Positions 53,005 through 64,000 of a stretch of 64,000 bases of DNA are shown here, piece after piece. The translations under genes were made by a program, and so were the position numbers. The notes beneath the pieces are model-generated. The model was not told the origin of the DNA, did no database searches, and saw only the letters and a program-made list of their open reading frames with translations. The stretch is from Anseranas semipalmata (Eukaryota; Chordata; Aves; Anseriformes; Anseranatidae): positions 343,291-407,290 of the forward strand of contig VXAA01006090.1 of the NCBI GenBank assembly GCA_013399115.1. Direction: 5' to 3'. How positions within the stretch are numbered: position 1 is the stretch's first letter; every line of letters starts with the position of its first letter.

Positions 53005-53310
53005 ACCGGGCGTTGGTGCCTGTAGCGTTCTCCAACCCTGAGGGAAGAGCCACGGCAAACGCACCAGAGCCGGCAGCCGGGTGGCACCTCTGCTACCCCC
53101 CTTCAGCTCTGGAACCGCCCGTGCTCCCGGCCCCGCGCTGCAGCTCGCCAGCTCCCCAGGCCAGGCAACTAACCTGGAGGCGAGCGGGAAACCGGAGCCT
53201 CTGGCACGAGGGGCCCCTCCGCCCGCACGGGCGCTGCCACCGCTTGGGCAAGGAGCGGGACAAAGCCCGCTCTAAGCACAAAGCTCTCGCACACCTTCAC
53301 GACGGGTGCT
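53005..53310. promoter_or_regulatory. Small CpG-rich islet, possible alternative promoter
   Basis: About 300 bases with a hand count of roughly 28 CpG steps, flanked on the left by a TA/CA microsatellite and on the right by ordinary AT-rich DNA. It lies about 2.5 kb from the main island and is clearly separated from it. Density at this level is typical of a promoter or of a GC-rich exon. It is followed by a strong plus-strand splice donor at 53475, which suggests a first exon reading rightward. It could also be an alternative promoter of a leftward gene, or a GC-rich enhancer. No known protein was recognised. Confidence 0.5.
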
Positions 53311-53474
53311 TTTACTTCTCCTGGGTCGTTCTTTCTTTTTTTCCCCCCTCCAACCTATCCTCTCCATTTAGCTTACAGAGACCACCTTCAGAGTGCCATG
53401 CTAATCAGCAACAGCTTGCAGTCTGTATTAAAAACACAAACATCCAAAAAAAATCTAGTGAAAAGGGAAGCCAG
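53013..53474 (+). CDS. Candidate plus-strand exon ending at a consensus splice donor
   Basis: The frame opens at an ATG at 53013 and stays open past a textbook donor (CCAG|GTGAGT, exon end 53474), giving 154 codons inside the candidate exon. The first half is Pro/Ala/Arg-rich because of the CpG islet. The second half (after about residue 100) is Ser/Phe/Lys-rich and unlike a known domain. No signal peptide, zinc finger or other motif was recognised. GC-rich DNA keeps frames open by chance, so the coding claim is weak; a noncoding first exon (lncRNA or 5'UTR) is at least as likely. The splice donor plus CpG context is the main support. Confidence 0.2.
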
Positions 53475-53480
53475 GTGAGT

Positions 53481-55739
53481 TCATATGCATTTCATCGGTA
53501 ACTTCATTAATATTGGCATATTTTTAACTGTATCTGAATTATTTTAATTCTGATCTGAGAAGGTCAGTAGACTTGCCATAACTGCTAAAAACTAAAGTCA
53601 TAAATTAGACGTGTGATATAGTAGGGTCTATTGCCCTACACATTTGCTATGAAGCTCTACAAAAATATGTATGGCTAATCAAAGGTGACAACAATAAGCT
53701 CACTATTTCAGGGTACGAGAAAGATGTGAACAGTAGAGAAGATTTAGGCTGGTGTAGAAGATAAATACAAAATCTCCAAAGTATTACTTTAACAAACTAA
53801 ATAAATATTTAATAAAAATGAAGTTTGTTTTGCTTTCACTAACATAAGTAACTCCCCCAAAAAAGTACTCCTTATAGCTAAATACCTATTCTACAAATTC
53901 TCTATACTTTTTTGTATTTCATGATCACTTTACTTTTTCCCCCCTCATTCTGTTTTTCTCTGTCTGTCCTTCCTTCATGTCCAGCACTTTCCAACAGACC
54001 TACCTTGAACACAAAGCCAGCTATAGATTACAGAGAGTAAGAAGTTAAATGACAAACTCTTCAAGATTTCCCAGTATTGCAGTGAATGGCATACTGCACA
54101 TTGCTTTGAAGGAGGGAAATACGATTTAACTGACATTTCATCAGTATCTTGGGACACATAAAGACCATCTCTTAAAGTACCAAATATTTAACTAGAATGC
54201 AACCTACAGAGAAGCAAAACTTGACATAATTTTTTTCCTAAGTTCTGCCTAAGCTTCAACACCAGTTTGTACTTATAATATACACTGTAATAAACTCCAT
54301 TATTATAATTAAGATCAGCTAAGCTATATTGGGGTATTTCAATAATTACTGTCTCCTAACACAGAAGCAAGGAGAGTATCAATGATATGGAGAGACAACA
54401 GATTTAATGAAGATAACGTATAGAATTCAGCGCTACAAGATACTAGTGAATCAACAGGTTATTAAACAGGCACAAACACACTAATGTTTTATGCAAGTAA
54501 CTGCAAGCTGACAAGGGTTAGAAGAGATTTCCACCACGACAGAAACACCCCTTAACTGCTCACAAGGGCTGGATGAAGGCTGGCCTGACTTTGTACTGCA
54601 TCCCACTGAGAAGTGGCAGCTTTATAAAGCGTTGTTGGTAACGTGCATTAGCAGAATCATGTCCTGGGGTGCAAAGTAGTGGAAAATTGAAAATACTGGT
54701 ATTGCACACAAGAAATACAAGTTCTAGCGCAAATCTGATTGAATCTACTTGCAGCTCTGGTTTTATCTGAATAAATCCACCAAAGTCAGTGGGGACCTCT
54801 CCCACCATATCCACATAGACCAAAGGGTGAAAATGGACGACCCCTTTCAGGCACCCCTGGCTCAAACTCCTCCTGTACACACCTGCGGGCACCTCGTAAC
54901 TGGGAACTTGCTAGAACACTTTATTTCATTCCACAGAAACATGGAGATGTGAGAAAATGTGGGGTGCTCTATACCTCGCCCACGCTACAGACCATTACCC
55001 CCGAAACAGGCTAGCACTCTTGCAACAGCAAAACCCTTTTACTACAGATGCAGACAAAAGTACTTCAGCAGAAAACCAAGAACGTGTCATGGTAAAGCAG
55101 CCCTGGGTGGCATCACTCCTTCCACCTCTAGAGAACCAGACCCTCAGATGTGACGGAGATGCTTTCCCATGCTGCTACATGGTTGGGGTGAATTAGCCAG
55201 AAAGCGGGCTGCAAGACCCCTCAGCTCGGCAAGAAGGCACAGAGGAGAACCAGGCAAGGTACAAGGTATCCCAGAATGCAGCCATCTGCTTTGGAGCTGG
55301 CTTCTGCACTCTTCACAAGCATCCCCAGGTACTGAATAATGACAGCCAGGGTGGAGGCAGATCCTACACTGGATGATTACTCTCATTCACTAACATTATA
55401 ACACTATTGCATACACACGTACCCCGCAACCCTCCAGCTAGCAAAATCTATTCCTCTGGTAGCTTACCTATACAACAAGCAGACTATCAACTTTCTCTGA
55501 TCATTTAACCAGATGCAGGCTGATGCTGACACATCGAGCTCTTACTCAGGGCTTTATTCATAAAGGAAATATTTAAATAATATTTTAAATCAAAACCAGA
55601 ATTCTTGCTAAAAAATAAAAGCCCTTGAGAGCAACTTCTCATTTCTCCTTCCAACTTTTCCCAAACGACACAACCAAAACTGTAAGCAAGTGATGCCCAC
55701 AGAGTAACTTCTACCACAGTGCCACTGCTGGTCTAAATT
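53481..55739. other. Noncoding spacer between the two CpG-rich islands
   Basis: AT-rich to about 54.5 kb, then gradually richer in GC toward the main island. Overlapping frames on both strands at 54560-55386 lack motifs. It may be a first intron or an upstream promoter region. Confidence 0.5.
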
Positions 55740-57645
55740 GACACCGACTTTCACACCACTCCACCGTCACCCAGCGTGCCCCGCACGCACACGCTCTCCT
55801 TCAGCTAACCGCGAAGCCACGCGCGGCTGCCCTACCCCAGCCACGCCGCCCCACGGGGCTCTTCCAGGCGAGAGCCGCAGCCTCGGCGCGTCTTCCCTCG
55901 GGGGCTGTTGCTGTGCTGTCCTCGCGGGCATCGGTTGGACCCAGCACCGTCCTTGGGCAGCGGTATTTCGCGTTGCTCTTCGGGAGCCGTGCTATGATTT
56001 CCCGTCTCTCTTCAAAGCGTGAAGAGAGAGCGCTTTCTGGATCAAACGCGTTGCCACCGAGTTAGCCATTTGTGTTTCACGTTACGCGTACATCTTGCTT
56101 AAGCACGCCTCACCCAAAGGCAAAAAGAAATCTCAGCGCTACGAAAACCGGCAGAACTCCGCCGCGGGTTCCCGGGAGCCTTCCCACAAACAAATCACAC
56201 TTTTCGCCTCGGTACGCTTCTGTTCCGCGTCAACACCGACACCTCCGAGACCCGAAACGCGGANNNNNNNNNNNNNNNNNNNNNNNNNNNNNNNNNNNNN
56301 NNNNNNNNNNNNNNNNNNNNNNNNNNNNNNNNNNNNNNNNNNNNNNNNNNNNNNNNNNNNNNNNNNNNNNNNNNNNNNNNNNNNNNNNNNNNNNNNNNNN
56401 NNNNNNNNNNNNNNNNNNNNNNNNNNNNNNNNNNNNNNNNNNNNNNNNNNNNNNNNNNNNNNNNNNNNNNNNNNNNNNNNNNNNNNNNNNNNNNNNNNNN
56501 NNNNNNNNNNNNNNNNNNNNNNNNNNNNNNNNNNNNNNNNNNNNNNNNNNNNNNNNNNNNNNNNNNNNNNNNNNNNNNNNNNNNNNNNNNNNNNNNNNNN
56601 NNNNNNNNNNNNNNNNNNNNNNNNNNNNNNNNNNNNNNNNNNNNNNNNNNNNNNNNNNNNNNNNNNNNNNNNNNNNNNNNNNNNNNNNNNNNNNNNNNNN
56701 NNNNNNNNNNNNNNNNNNNNNNNNNNNNNNNNNNNNNNNNNNNNNNNNNNNNNNNNNNNNNNNNNNNNNNNNNNNNNNNNNNNNNNNNNNNNNNNNNNNN
56801 NNNNNNNNNNNNNNNNNNNNNNNNNNNNNNNNNNNNNNNNNNNNNNNNNNNNNNNNNNNNNNNNNNNNNNNNNNNNNNNNNNNNNNNNNNNNNNNNNNNN
56901 NNNNNNNNNNNNNNNNNNNNNNNNNNNNNNNNNNNNNNNNNNNNNNNNNNNNNNNNNNNNNNNNNNNNNNNNNNNNNNNNNNNNNNNNNNNNNNNNNNNN
57001 NNNNNNNNNNNNNNNNNNNNNNNNNNNNNNNNNNNNNNNNNNNNNNNNNNNNNNNNNNNNNNNNNNNNNNNNNNNNNNNNNNNNNNNNNNNNNNNNNNNN
57101 NNNNNNNNNNNNNNNNNNNNCCCTGGGCTCGCCGCCCCCGACCCTCACCCGCCCTGCGAACGGCCGCCTCCCGCATCGCGTCGTTACGCGGTCCCGCCGA
57201 GTCGCGGTCCCCGTCGTGCCCCGCTGTGCTGCTGACCCCGGGGGCCGGGGCGCGGGACGGGCCTCGCCCCCTCCCACCATCCCCTCACCAGAGCTGCCGC
57301 CACCGCGCTTGGGTTCTTACTGCAGCCTGCGGGCAAAGTTTTTCCCTCAGCAAACTCCCATCCTGGCCCTGGGGCACCTCAGGGACAGCGTTCCTCCGCC
57401 TCGGGTCTCGACGCCGTGCTGCGTGACCCACGTGTGCTTGGGCGGGTGTCTGGGCCTGCCGGACGGCTCCAGGTGCCTGTCGTGGAAAAGGCAATCCCCA
57501 AAAAGAATAAAAGAAATCCCCAAAGCGGGAGAAGGGGTGCGAGTACGCTCAGGTCAGGATGGACTGGCCACTGCACGCTCTCCAACCCAGCAGCTTGGCG
57601 GCTGGTGGGACCTTCTGCCTCCGCTGCCGTGACTGCAGTCCTTTA
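55740..57645. promoter_or_regulatory. Main CpG island, probable promoter (interrupted by a gap)
   Basis: Both flanks of the assembly gap are GC-rich and packed with CpG dinucleotides, in sharp contrast to the CpG-poor AT-rich DNA on either side. The left flank (55740-56263) and right flank (57121-57645) both carry many CG steps and GC-box-like runs. In vertebrates, unmethylated CpG islands of this size normally mark promoters and first exons. On the minus strand two reasonable splice donors are visible: one with the GT at 56113-56112 (context TTTGG|GTGAGG) and one with the GT at 57320-57319 (context CTGCA|GTAAGA). Either could end a first exon of a leftward gene. No TATA box or recognisable start-of-protein is visible, and the probable core is inside the N run. 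The island could be bidirectional. The promoter role is inferred; the CpG density is seen directly. Confidence 0.8.
56264..57120. other. Assembly gap (857 N)
   Basis: An uninterrupted run of N in the middle of the CpG island. GC-rich first exons and promoters are often lost from bird assemblies, so the missing bases probably include the transcription start and perhaps coding sequence. Long reading frames that appear to cross this run are artefacts of translating N. Confidence 0.99.
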
Positions 57646-57649
57646 GAGA

Positions 57650-58057
57650 TAAACACAGGCCCAAATACACCACTCTGATTTTTGACAGCTGTAATGAGCT
57701 CGAGGAAGAATTATGTAAACATTATTAAGTGTAATAAACACATGTCAGCATTAGGCAGTCTTGTGTAGAAATGTTGGTAAAAGCCATGGTGAACGTTTTA
57801 TTCATAATGTCTTTTTAACTTTATGTAGCTGGTGTAATAGGCCTTGTGCTTTGCTGTTGCCTCGACGGAAAATCATTACCCAGTAATAGATGAGCCGGTT
57901 CGGAAGGAGAGCCACTGGGATACTGCACGCTTTCATTCATAGATGCTACGTATTAGAGGAAGTAGCAGGAGGCCTGCCAACTTTCCCAATTTAATTATTA
58001 AGCTGTCAGTTCCTGACTTCTTGTTTCAACTTCCTGAGGCAACATCTGGCTGTAATA
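57650..58057. promoter_or_regulatory. Candidate conserved noncoding element next to the CpG island
   Basis: Dense, non-repetitive sequence with clustered transcription-factor-like sites: TGACAGCTGT at 57683 (MEIS-like plus E-box CAGCTG), TGTAAACA at 57714 (forkhead-like), AATAAACA at 57733, TTTAATTATTAA around 57990 (homeodomain-like) and CTGTCAG at about 58003. The lack of simple repeats, the palindromic TAAT sites and the position just outside a promoter island are typical of deeply conserved enhancers. Conservation itself cannot be seen here. Confidence 0.4.
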
Positions 58058-58083
58058 ACAAAAATAAATAAATAAAATAAAAT
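58058..58083. repeat. (AAAT)n simple repeat
   Basis: A few AAAT units closing the right edge of the motif-rich segment at 57650-58058. Confidence 0.8.
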
Positions 58084-61000
58084 TTGATCATTCACTCAGC
58101 AGCATTCTATTTGCAATGTCCTTTTTACTGTAACTATTTTGAAAAACTCAGTACAGGAGACCTGGACCCAGCATCTCTCCAAACTACCCAAAAGTAAAGA
58201 CAAGAATAGTTTCAGCTGTGATCCTTGAGGCAAAGCTGTGCAGAAGGGTATATCATACTTGAGCCTTTTTCAACAAGTCCAATGGTGTGCATTTTAATCT
58301 TTCTAGTCCTTCTTTTATTCAGAAGAACATCAGCATTTTTTTTTACTGCATGAAGCTGAATGATATGACTTTGGGAGATAAAAAAAATAACTTTTTTCTA
58401 GCCAAGAATTTTGGCATTTTCATCAAACGTTGCTTCAAAACGGTAATGGTGGTTTCAGAAAAAAAAAAAAAAAGCCATAAAGGATATCATATTTAAATGC
58501 TACCAAATGTGAGTGAAACACTGAAGAGAAGTTTTAAAATATCTATGCGTCTTCATGTGTTCACTGGGTCTGTTTCACATGATGCGACAGCTTCAGCTCA
58601 CAAGTCGTTATTGCAGTGGCTTTTGGAACTGTATGCCTCTTTTTTTTTTGCATATCCTCAAATACATACACATGCTCACAAGAATATACATCTATATATG
58701 TGCATATGCACAGGCAGAGACAAATACAGAGTGACTCAGCTCTGTGTTCTACTTGCTTAATCAGTTTTCAAAGCTCCGGTACTGTTCTCTTTTCTTATTT
58801 AAAATGCCTAAAGCCATCTTTCCCACGTTTCTTTTTTCACTGCAAGGGTGCCAAGCCTTTGACAAAGCTAGGCGATCTAAGCTGCCTGGGATGGGCTCCT
58901 CCTCCTTGGATCCCGCTCTCCTGAATGTCTTTCTGAAGGTCAGGAGGTCAGCTCATCCATTAATCACATGGCAGCTTGGACTTCGACACTGACCCTGCAC
59001 ACTAGTGTTAGGGAATCCTGGAAGACCTTTCTTCCTGATGGTCACTTAGAGCTAAGGAAGGAGATCAAACTCGGGAGGCAGAGGTCCCTGCAAGCCCAAA
59101 CCACCATCAGATGGTGCCAGGAACGCTGTGGGGTGACCACCATCACCCATGAGCTTCACTCAGCACAGCACGGCTGCCTTCACTTTGGTCTCTCCTGGGC
59201 TACAGAACGATACTACGTGTTGCAGCTGTGGCGGTAGGTACGAGCTGGGCATGTATGGTGATAACGCCTAACTTAGCACGTCTGAGTTTGACTCTTTCCC
59301 TTAGCGTTCCCAAGGAAAACACTAATTTTGGTTTTCCCATTCCATTAATTCTCTCTCCCTTCCACTAAGAAGTTAGGTGTAGAGATCACAGGAGCCTGAA
59401 GTCAGTGCTGCTGTCATTTGGGCTCATGTCAAAGTTTTGCTCTCTGGTCCTTTTTTTTTCCAAAGTTTCCTTTCCCTCAAAGCTTCGAGGAACTTCTGGA
59501 ACATTTTACTGATTTCTTAGTGGCTCACCACTAGAACTCCTCATAATTCCTGGCTTCCTAAGGCTCACCAGGAACTTTTTCTTTACTCTCTCTCTCTATC
59601 CTCCAGTTCAAGTGGCAGAAAGGCTAACTATCCTGTTAAGTAGGGCAGACTTTCTTAAATCATCGAAAGAACTCCGGATAATCCTTTCATACCTGCCTCC
59701 CATCTTCAGGTGAAATGACTATGTCTGTTAAGTCCTCATAGGAGGGGACTGAATACTTTATATAAATGCTATTCAAGATTCTCCTGTTTTCCCTACAGTT
59801 CATGAAAGATCAGTCAGACTCTTCCTTTAAAGAAGAAAGAAAATAGGGCGAGGTGAGAGTGTCAAAAACAGATTTTCTGATCAAATTCTATTTATCAGTT
59901 TTTCTACCATTAGCCAATTTCCAGGCGTACATCTCAGATTTATTTTTAGAAAAGTCACCTGGGACTAAAAAAAAAAAATAGTCAAAACAAAGCATTTCAA
60001 AATGCGCTGGACCAAAGAAATGTTTCTGACACAGCAGCAAGGACTATGCTGAGTCCGGTGATCAGATGCAGCTTTGAAAACATTTGGGTAGTCTCTTGCT
60101 ATAGGAAGGAGAGTTTGTATTTGTGTACATTAAGGAGGCTATCTTCAACTTCCCTACTTTTTGCTCAGGAGATTTCCTCACAACTTTTGCACCACATATG
60201 AATTGGGCAGTAAAGAGATAACTGCAAACAATGAGCAAATCCTTTATGAAAAGCCAGTTGATGAGCAATTTAATACAGAGAATTCTGCAATCTGCTGGTG
60301 AAGGTCAGTAACATGACAGATAAGTCTACAACAGACTTATTTATATATTTACAAATGTGAAAGCAGAAATTGGGGTCTTTTGAAAGTAGCAGCTGTTAAT
60401 TGCCAGCCTCACATACAGACGTACAGTTGGAGAGACTACTAATGAACTGAATAAAACCTAAAGGAGTTTCAGGTCCAAGTTACTTGCCATAGACCTAAGA
60501 GTTCAGGTGAAAGACACTGATTCCCAGGAGGATCCCGAACTGGATAACATTTGTTGGCTATATGGAGGCAATAATTTCTATCTGAAACAGAATTGCCTGT
60601 GCAGAAGGAAGCTTTACCAGGGAAAATAAGATGTGCTGATCCACTTGGGCCAGCATCAACAGCTATTAAAACAAACTGACATAAAGAGCCTCCCGGTTAT
60701 CTATTATTGTATGGTTTGGAGCCATCAGCTCATATAAAACTGCAAAACATTTGAGACTCAGAATCAAAAATGACTTCAATGAAAATGACCTCAATGAAAA
60801 GCATCATGTGCTGAAAAAAAAAATCTCCTGCAGGATTTGAAACATCAGACAGCAAACAAGAGAAATCCAGAATCCTACTGTGCTTGGGGGGATTTCTGCA
60901 CACCTAAATGAACATTTGTTGCAACAGCCAGCACTCACCTAGAGACATGATATGAATCCCAAGGTATTAATAATACAAACCCAATCCCTAGCAATATTCA

Positions 61001-62659
61001 TATTTTTTTCTACAAGATACTGGTAAGAGGGAATGTGGAGTCTGTAGACAGAGTTTAGAGCGTGAATTTTGTCTCTGCCATGCTTACTAGGTAACAGATG
61101 ATATTTCACCTTTTGAGATGAGAAATAAAGCTGTGGTGCAATCCGACCATCATGCAATAATAAGTGATGGTGGCAGCTGAGATTATAGGAGTGTCTGCAG
61201 CTACAAATATTCAGCTGGGACTCCTTCAGGTTTCTGCATGTCAGCTGGTCTTCTATTATCTCTCTGGGAACTGAACTAAGCAACATATGGGTGCCATGAC
61301 TTCTGAATGCATGATAAAGGAAGTAAAAATAAAGCTGATAAAAAATCCAACCAGTATAATTGGTATTTTAAAACCTCCTCTACTGCACTGGGTAATGAGT
61401 TAACAAGGGCATGCATGAAAGACAAAGAAGGAAGGAGTTAGAACCACGAACCCATTTGTTACCTGAGAGTTTTCTTCAATGATAATGAGAAGATTGTGAG
61501 AGATAATTAGGTGCATTGTGTTTAAAGAACCACTCCACCAAGTAGTCCCCATGATGGATTGGCAGGGAGTATCAGGTAGCAAGTGTAATGATAAGACAAT
61601 ATGAAGAACATGGGAGGACTGTTTGGTGGGAGTAAAAAAGGTTGTAAAGGTCTTTAAGGAGTTAGGATGTAAAATTATAGAAAGCAATGCCAATTTGTAA
61701 GGAATCACATCACCTTGATGTATAATCAGTGATAATGGGCTGGAAACTTAATGTATAGGGCAGAAAAGTTCTTACAAATGTGGAGGTAAACAAATAAAGA
61801 GATCTGGCTAAAGTACTGTGGACTTAGCTAATATGGAGAAATTTGATGTGGATGGTAGAACAAACAAAAATGTAAGTTAGGTCTAAATCAATCTGTAATT
61901 ACATTTCTGGATTTGTCCTGCACATCTCTTCTTGAAGGAATTGATGCACCAAGTAGGCACAAATCAGTATTATTTGGGGCTCACAGACGAAACAACGGGG
62001 AACCCAAGTATTGGACTATAAAAGTGGAATATTTCATTCTTGTAGAGGTCCTTAAGGCTGATCATGGAAGGTATGGAATTTGCAGAGTACCTGGATTACA
62101 GTGCCTACTGCTTTAGAAAGGCCCACCAAAAAGATGTTACCAGAAATGAGCAAAAATAAGTTTTGCTGATAGTATTCAACAGCATAGTTGCACGTATATT
62201 GATGAAACATTGCAGTTTGGCCCCACAAGCTGCATGTTCTGGCAGAGGAATCTGAATGGCTTGTTATAAGTCAAAGCTTTTGACATCTGCGGACAAGTAT
62301 GAACTAGTGTCTATCCCGCAAGTAGTGGAAGGGATGTACTGCATAAATCACATCAGTGATCCATGCTTAGAGTTCTGATCAGAGAAGAACAACAAATCTG
62401 TGTGATAAAGGTATGTGTGTCATCTTTTTATATAATACCATTCAGCCCTTTAACAATCCAATACCATTCTGATAAAATTATTTTTGGATTCATGCATCCT
62501 GAGAAACTTTCATATTTATCAAAAACTGGCAAAGACTTTTACACCTGCATGGTGCCAGATGCAAAAGACTTTTATGTCACTGACCTGGGACAATATTTTA
62601 GAAGATGGACCAATATACAAGTCAAACAAGAGCATGCCAAACACAGGATACCAGGGGAA

Positions 62660-62688
62660 AAAAAAAAAAAAAAAGAGAGAGAGAGTAA
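62660..62688. repeat. A run followed by (GA)n
   Basis: About 16 A followed by an AGAGAGAGAG tract. It lies inside a 146-codon plus-strand frame and produces its lysine-rich segment, which argues against that frame being a real protein. Confidence 0.8.
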
Positions 62689-63054
62689 TCTGTCCAAGAA
62701 AAAAACAGGAAGGTGCAACTATGCAGCTGTAGATAATGGAAGACTGAATCTAGAGGAGGACTTAAAATTTTTGAAGTTTTCAGCACAGTTTACACCTAAC
62801 TAACAGGCCTGGCCTGTACATTATGGATTCCATATTCCTGTCATTTTAGAGCATTTGAAAGCAGAGCCCTGGGAATGACTACAGCATTCAAAATCTTTGT
62901 AGATTGTGGATTCCCTGGTTTTCTAGGAATTTTTAAAATATTGAAACTTGTGTTGCTGGTTAGAATTCTTGTAAACCTAAACAGAGAAAAAGCCATAATG
63001 ATCAGTGCAAGCAGCCATAGGGATATGTCTTTATGAATGTGTCTTATTTCTGAA

Positions 63055-63086
63055 TATACATATATTTCTAATATATATATATAAAA
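63055..63086. repeat. Short TA repeat
   Basis: ATACATATATTTCTAATATA followed by TATATATA. Low complexity only. Confidence 0.75.
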
Positions 63087-64000
63087 TACAGAAAATTCAA
63101 GTCTTACCAGCACATGTAGAACTTCTAGTCTGCAGTGTTTCAACATACTTCTCCCAGGCTCTACTTCCTGAATTTAGCCTGTACAGATACTCAGTCCTGC
63201 AATCACTTTTTAAATGACATTCGTATAACCTAACTCCTTAACTGAACATCATGGAGTACAATATAGAAGGATATTTTAGGTGACTTATTTTAACAGATAC
63301 TTATTACAGTCTTTTACAAGTCGATTGCTGCATGGATGCATACAGTGTACCTACCTTCCCCAGGACCTTGCAGATCAGCAGCAAGTATTTTTTGTAATAC
63401 AGAATCAAGAGTGGCCTATGTTCTCTTGTCCTCCAGTATATCCTTGGATAAGCTGTATGTGGGTGGCATTGTTTGGAGAAAAGATTAGGCAGATCCCTGA
63501 CTGATAAACATGCCATAGCTCCACCGCTGCTGCAAATTATTGTTTCATCAGAGGATCTGCTCCAGGTTTGCAAGCAATCCTGCAGACACTGCTGAATGAA
63601 GGGCATGATTCATGGGCTGAATACACAGGTTTCTAGTCCTTGGAGTGGTATTTGGTGATTTGGCAAGATACCCTAGGGCATCTCATGTGGAACTCAACTC
63701 CTACCTCACAGCAGCTGATTCAAGCCTTTAATGTCTCTAACATGGAGTCAAATTTACATTGAGCAACTAAATGCACTCTGAGCATCTTTTCAGAGGATCG
63801 CACTGAATGTTGAGTATTTAATTCTTTTATGCTTATTTGGAAATAATTATCTGCCAAGCAATACAAACAAGTAATCAACCAAACAAGACCACCAGGGTTT
63901 CTGTAACTGAGACCTTAGGCATAATTGTTTATCTATGGAGGATAAAACACAGCCATTTATCTATGTTAACCTTTGACTACTTTCTTAGTCACGTGGAACA

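Larger units (their letters stand above)
58084..64000. other. Noncoding stretch right of the island
   Basis: No recognisable gene or repeat family. From about 61.5 to 61.8 kb the plus strand is notably G-rich over C. Frames at 60939-61286 and 61400-61708 (minus) and 62363-62803 and 63280-63504 (plus) show no domain that I can name. The 62363 frame runs through a simple repeat. Confidence 0.5.

Noticed and set aside
56072..57426. Very long frames (345-443 codons) on both strands over the CpG island
   Set aside because: They are open only because most of their length is N; the real sequence at each end is short and shows no domain.
60900..62200. Possible endogenous retrovirus or other coding relic right of the island
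   Set aside because: No polymerase, protease or LTR signatures were found on either strand; the purine-rich strand alone keeps minus-strand frames open.
62363..62803. 146-codon plus-strand frame
   Set aside because: It runs through an A/GA simple repeat giving a lysine-rich segment, has no recognised motif and lacks clear splice sites. I considered a retroelement relic but found no supporting motif.
1..64000. CRISPR arrays, operons, prokaryotic genes, microRNA genes of known families
   Set aside because: No regularly spaced repeats, no ribosome-binding-site/ORF packing and no known miRNA seed hairpins were seen; the composition is clearly vertebrate nuclear DNA.

Overview
This is a vertebrate nuclear window, most likely from a bird or another archosaur/sauropsid. 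It is AT-rich with long poly-A and poly-T runs. It has CpG-depleted bulk DNA with two sharp CpG-rich islands, no dense gene packing and no operon-like spacing. Its recognisable repeats are a CR1 LINE fragment plus a few old, decayed amniote repeats (MIR-like, and CR1/L3-like tails). No young Alu-, B1- or ERV-type repeats were seen, and overall repeat load looks low, which suits a bird better than a mammal. The exact species and gene cannot be named from the sequence alone.

Layout: 1-53.0 kb is continuous noncoding DNA (intronic or intergenic) in which I could not identify any confident protein-coding exon. It holds scattered old repeats, simple repeats, one L1-ORF1-like reading frame (minus strand, about 11.1-11.5 kb), a CR1 ORF2/3'UTR fragment (minus strand, about 50.8-51.45 kb) and several unbroken AT/TAAT-rich segments that read like conserved noncoding elements. 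At 53.0-53.3 kb there is a compact CpG-rich islet followed by an excellent plus-strand splice donor at 53475. At 55.74-57.64 kb lies the main CpG island, interrupted by an 857-base assembly gap (56264-57120); this is the best promoter candidate and probably hides a first exon. From 57.65 to 64.0 kb the sequence is again noncoding, starting with a segment rich in homeodomain, forkhead and MEIS-like motifs.

How it may fit together: the plus strand left of the island is C-rich over G and carries many more long A runs than T runs, while sampled parts on the far right are G-rich over C. Transcription-associated strand asymmetry would give this pattern if a minus-strand gene starts at the island and runs leftward across most of the window as a very long intron, possibly with a divergent transcript on the plus strand. 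This is inference. The most unusual single item is the isolated L1 ORF1-like coiled-coil frame in a genome that otherwise looks CR1-dominated. No new multi-gene system was found.
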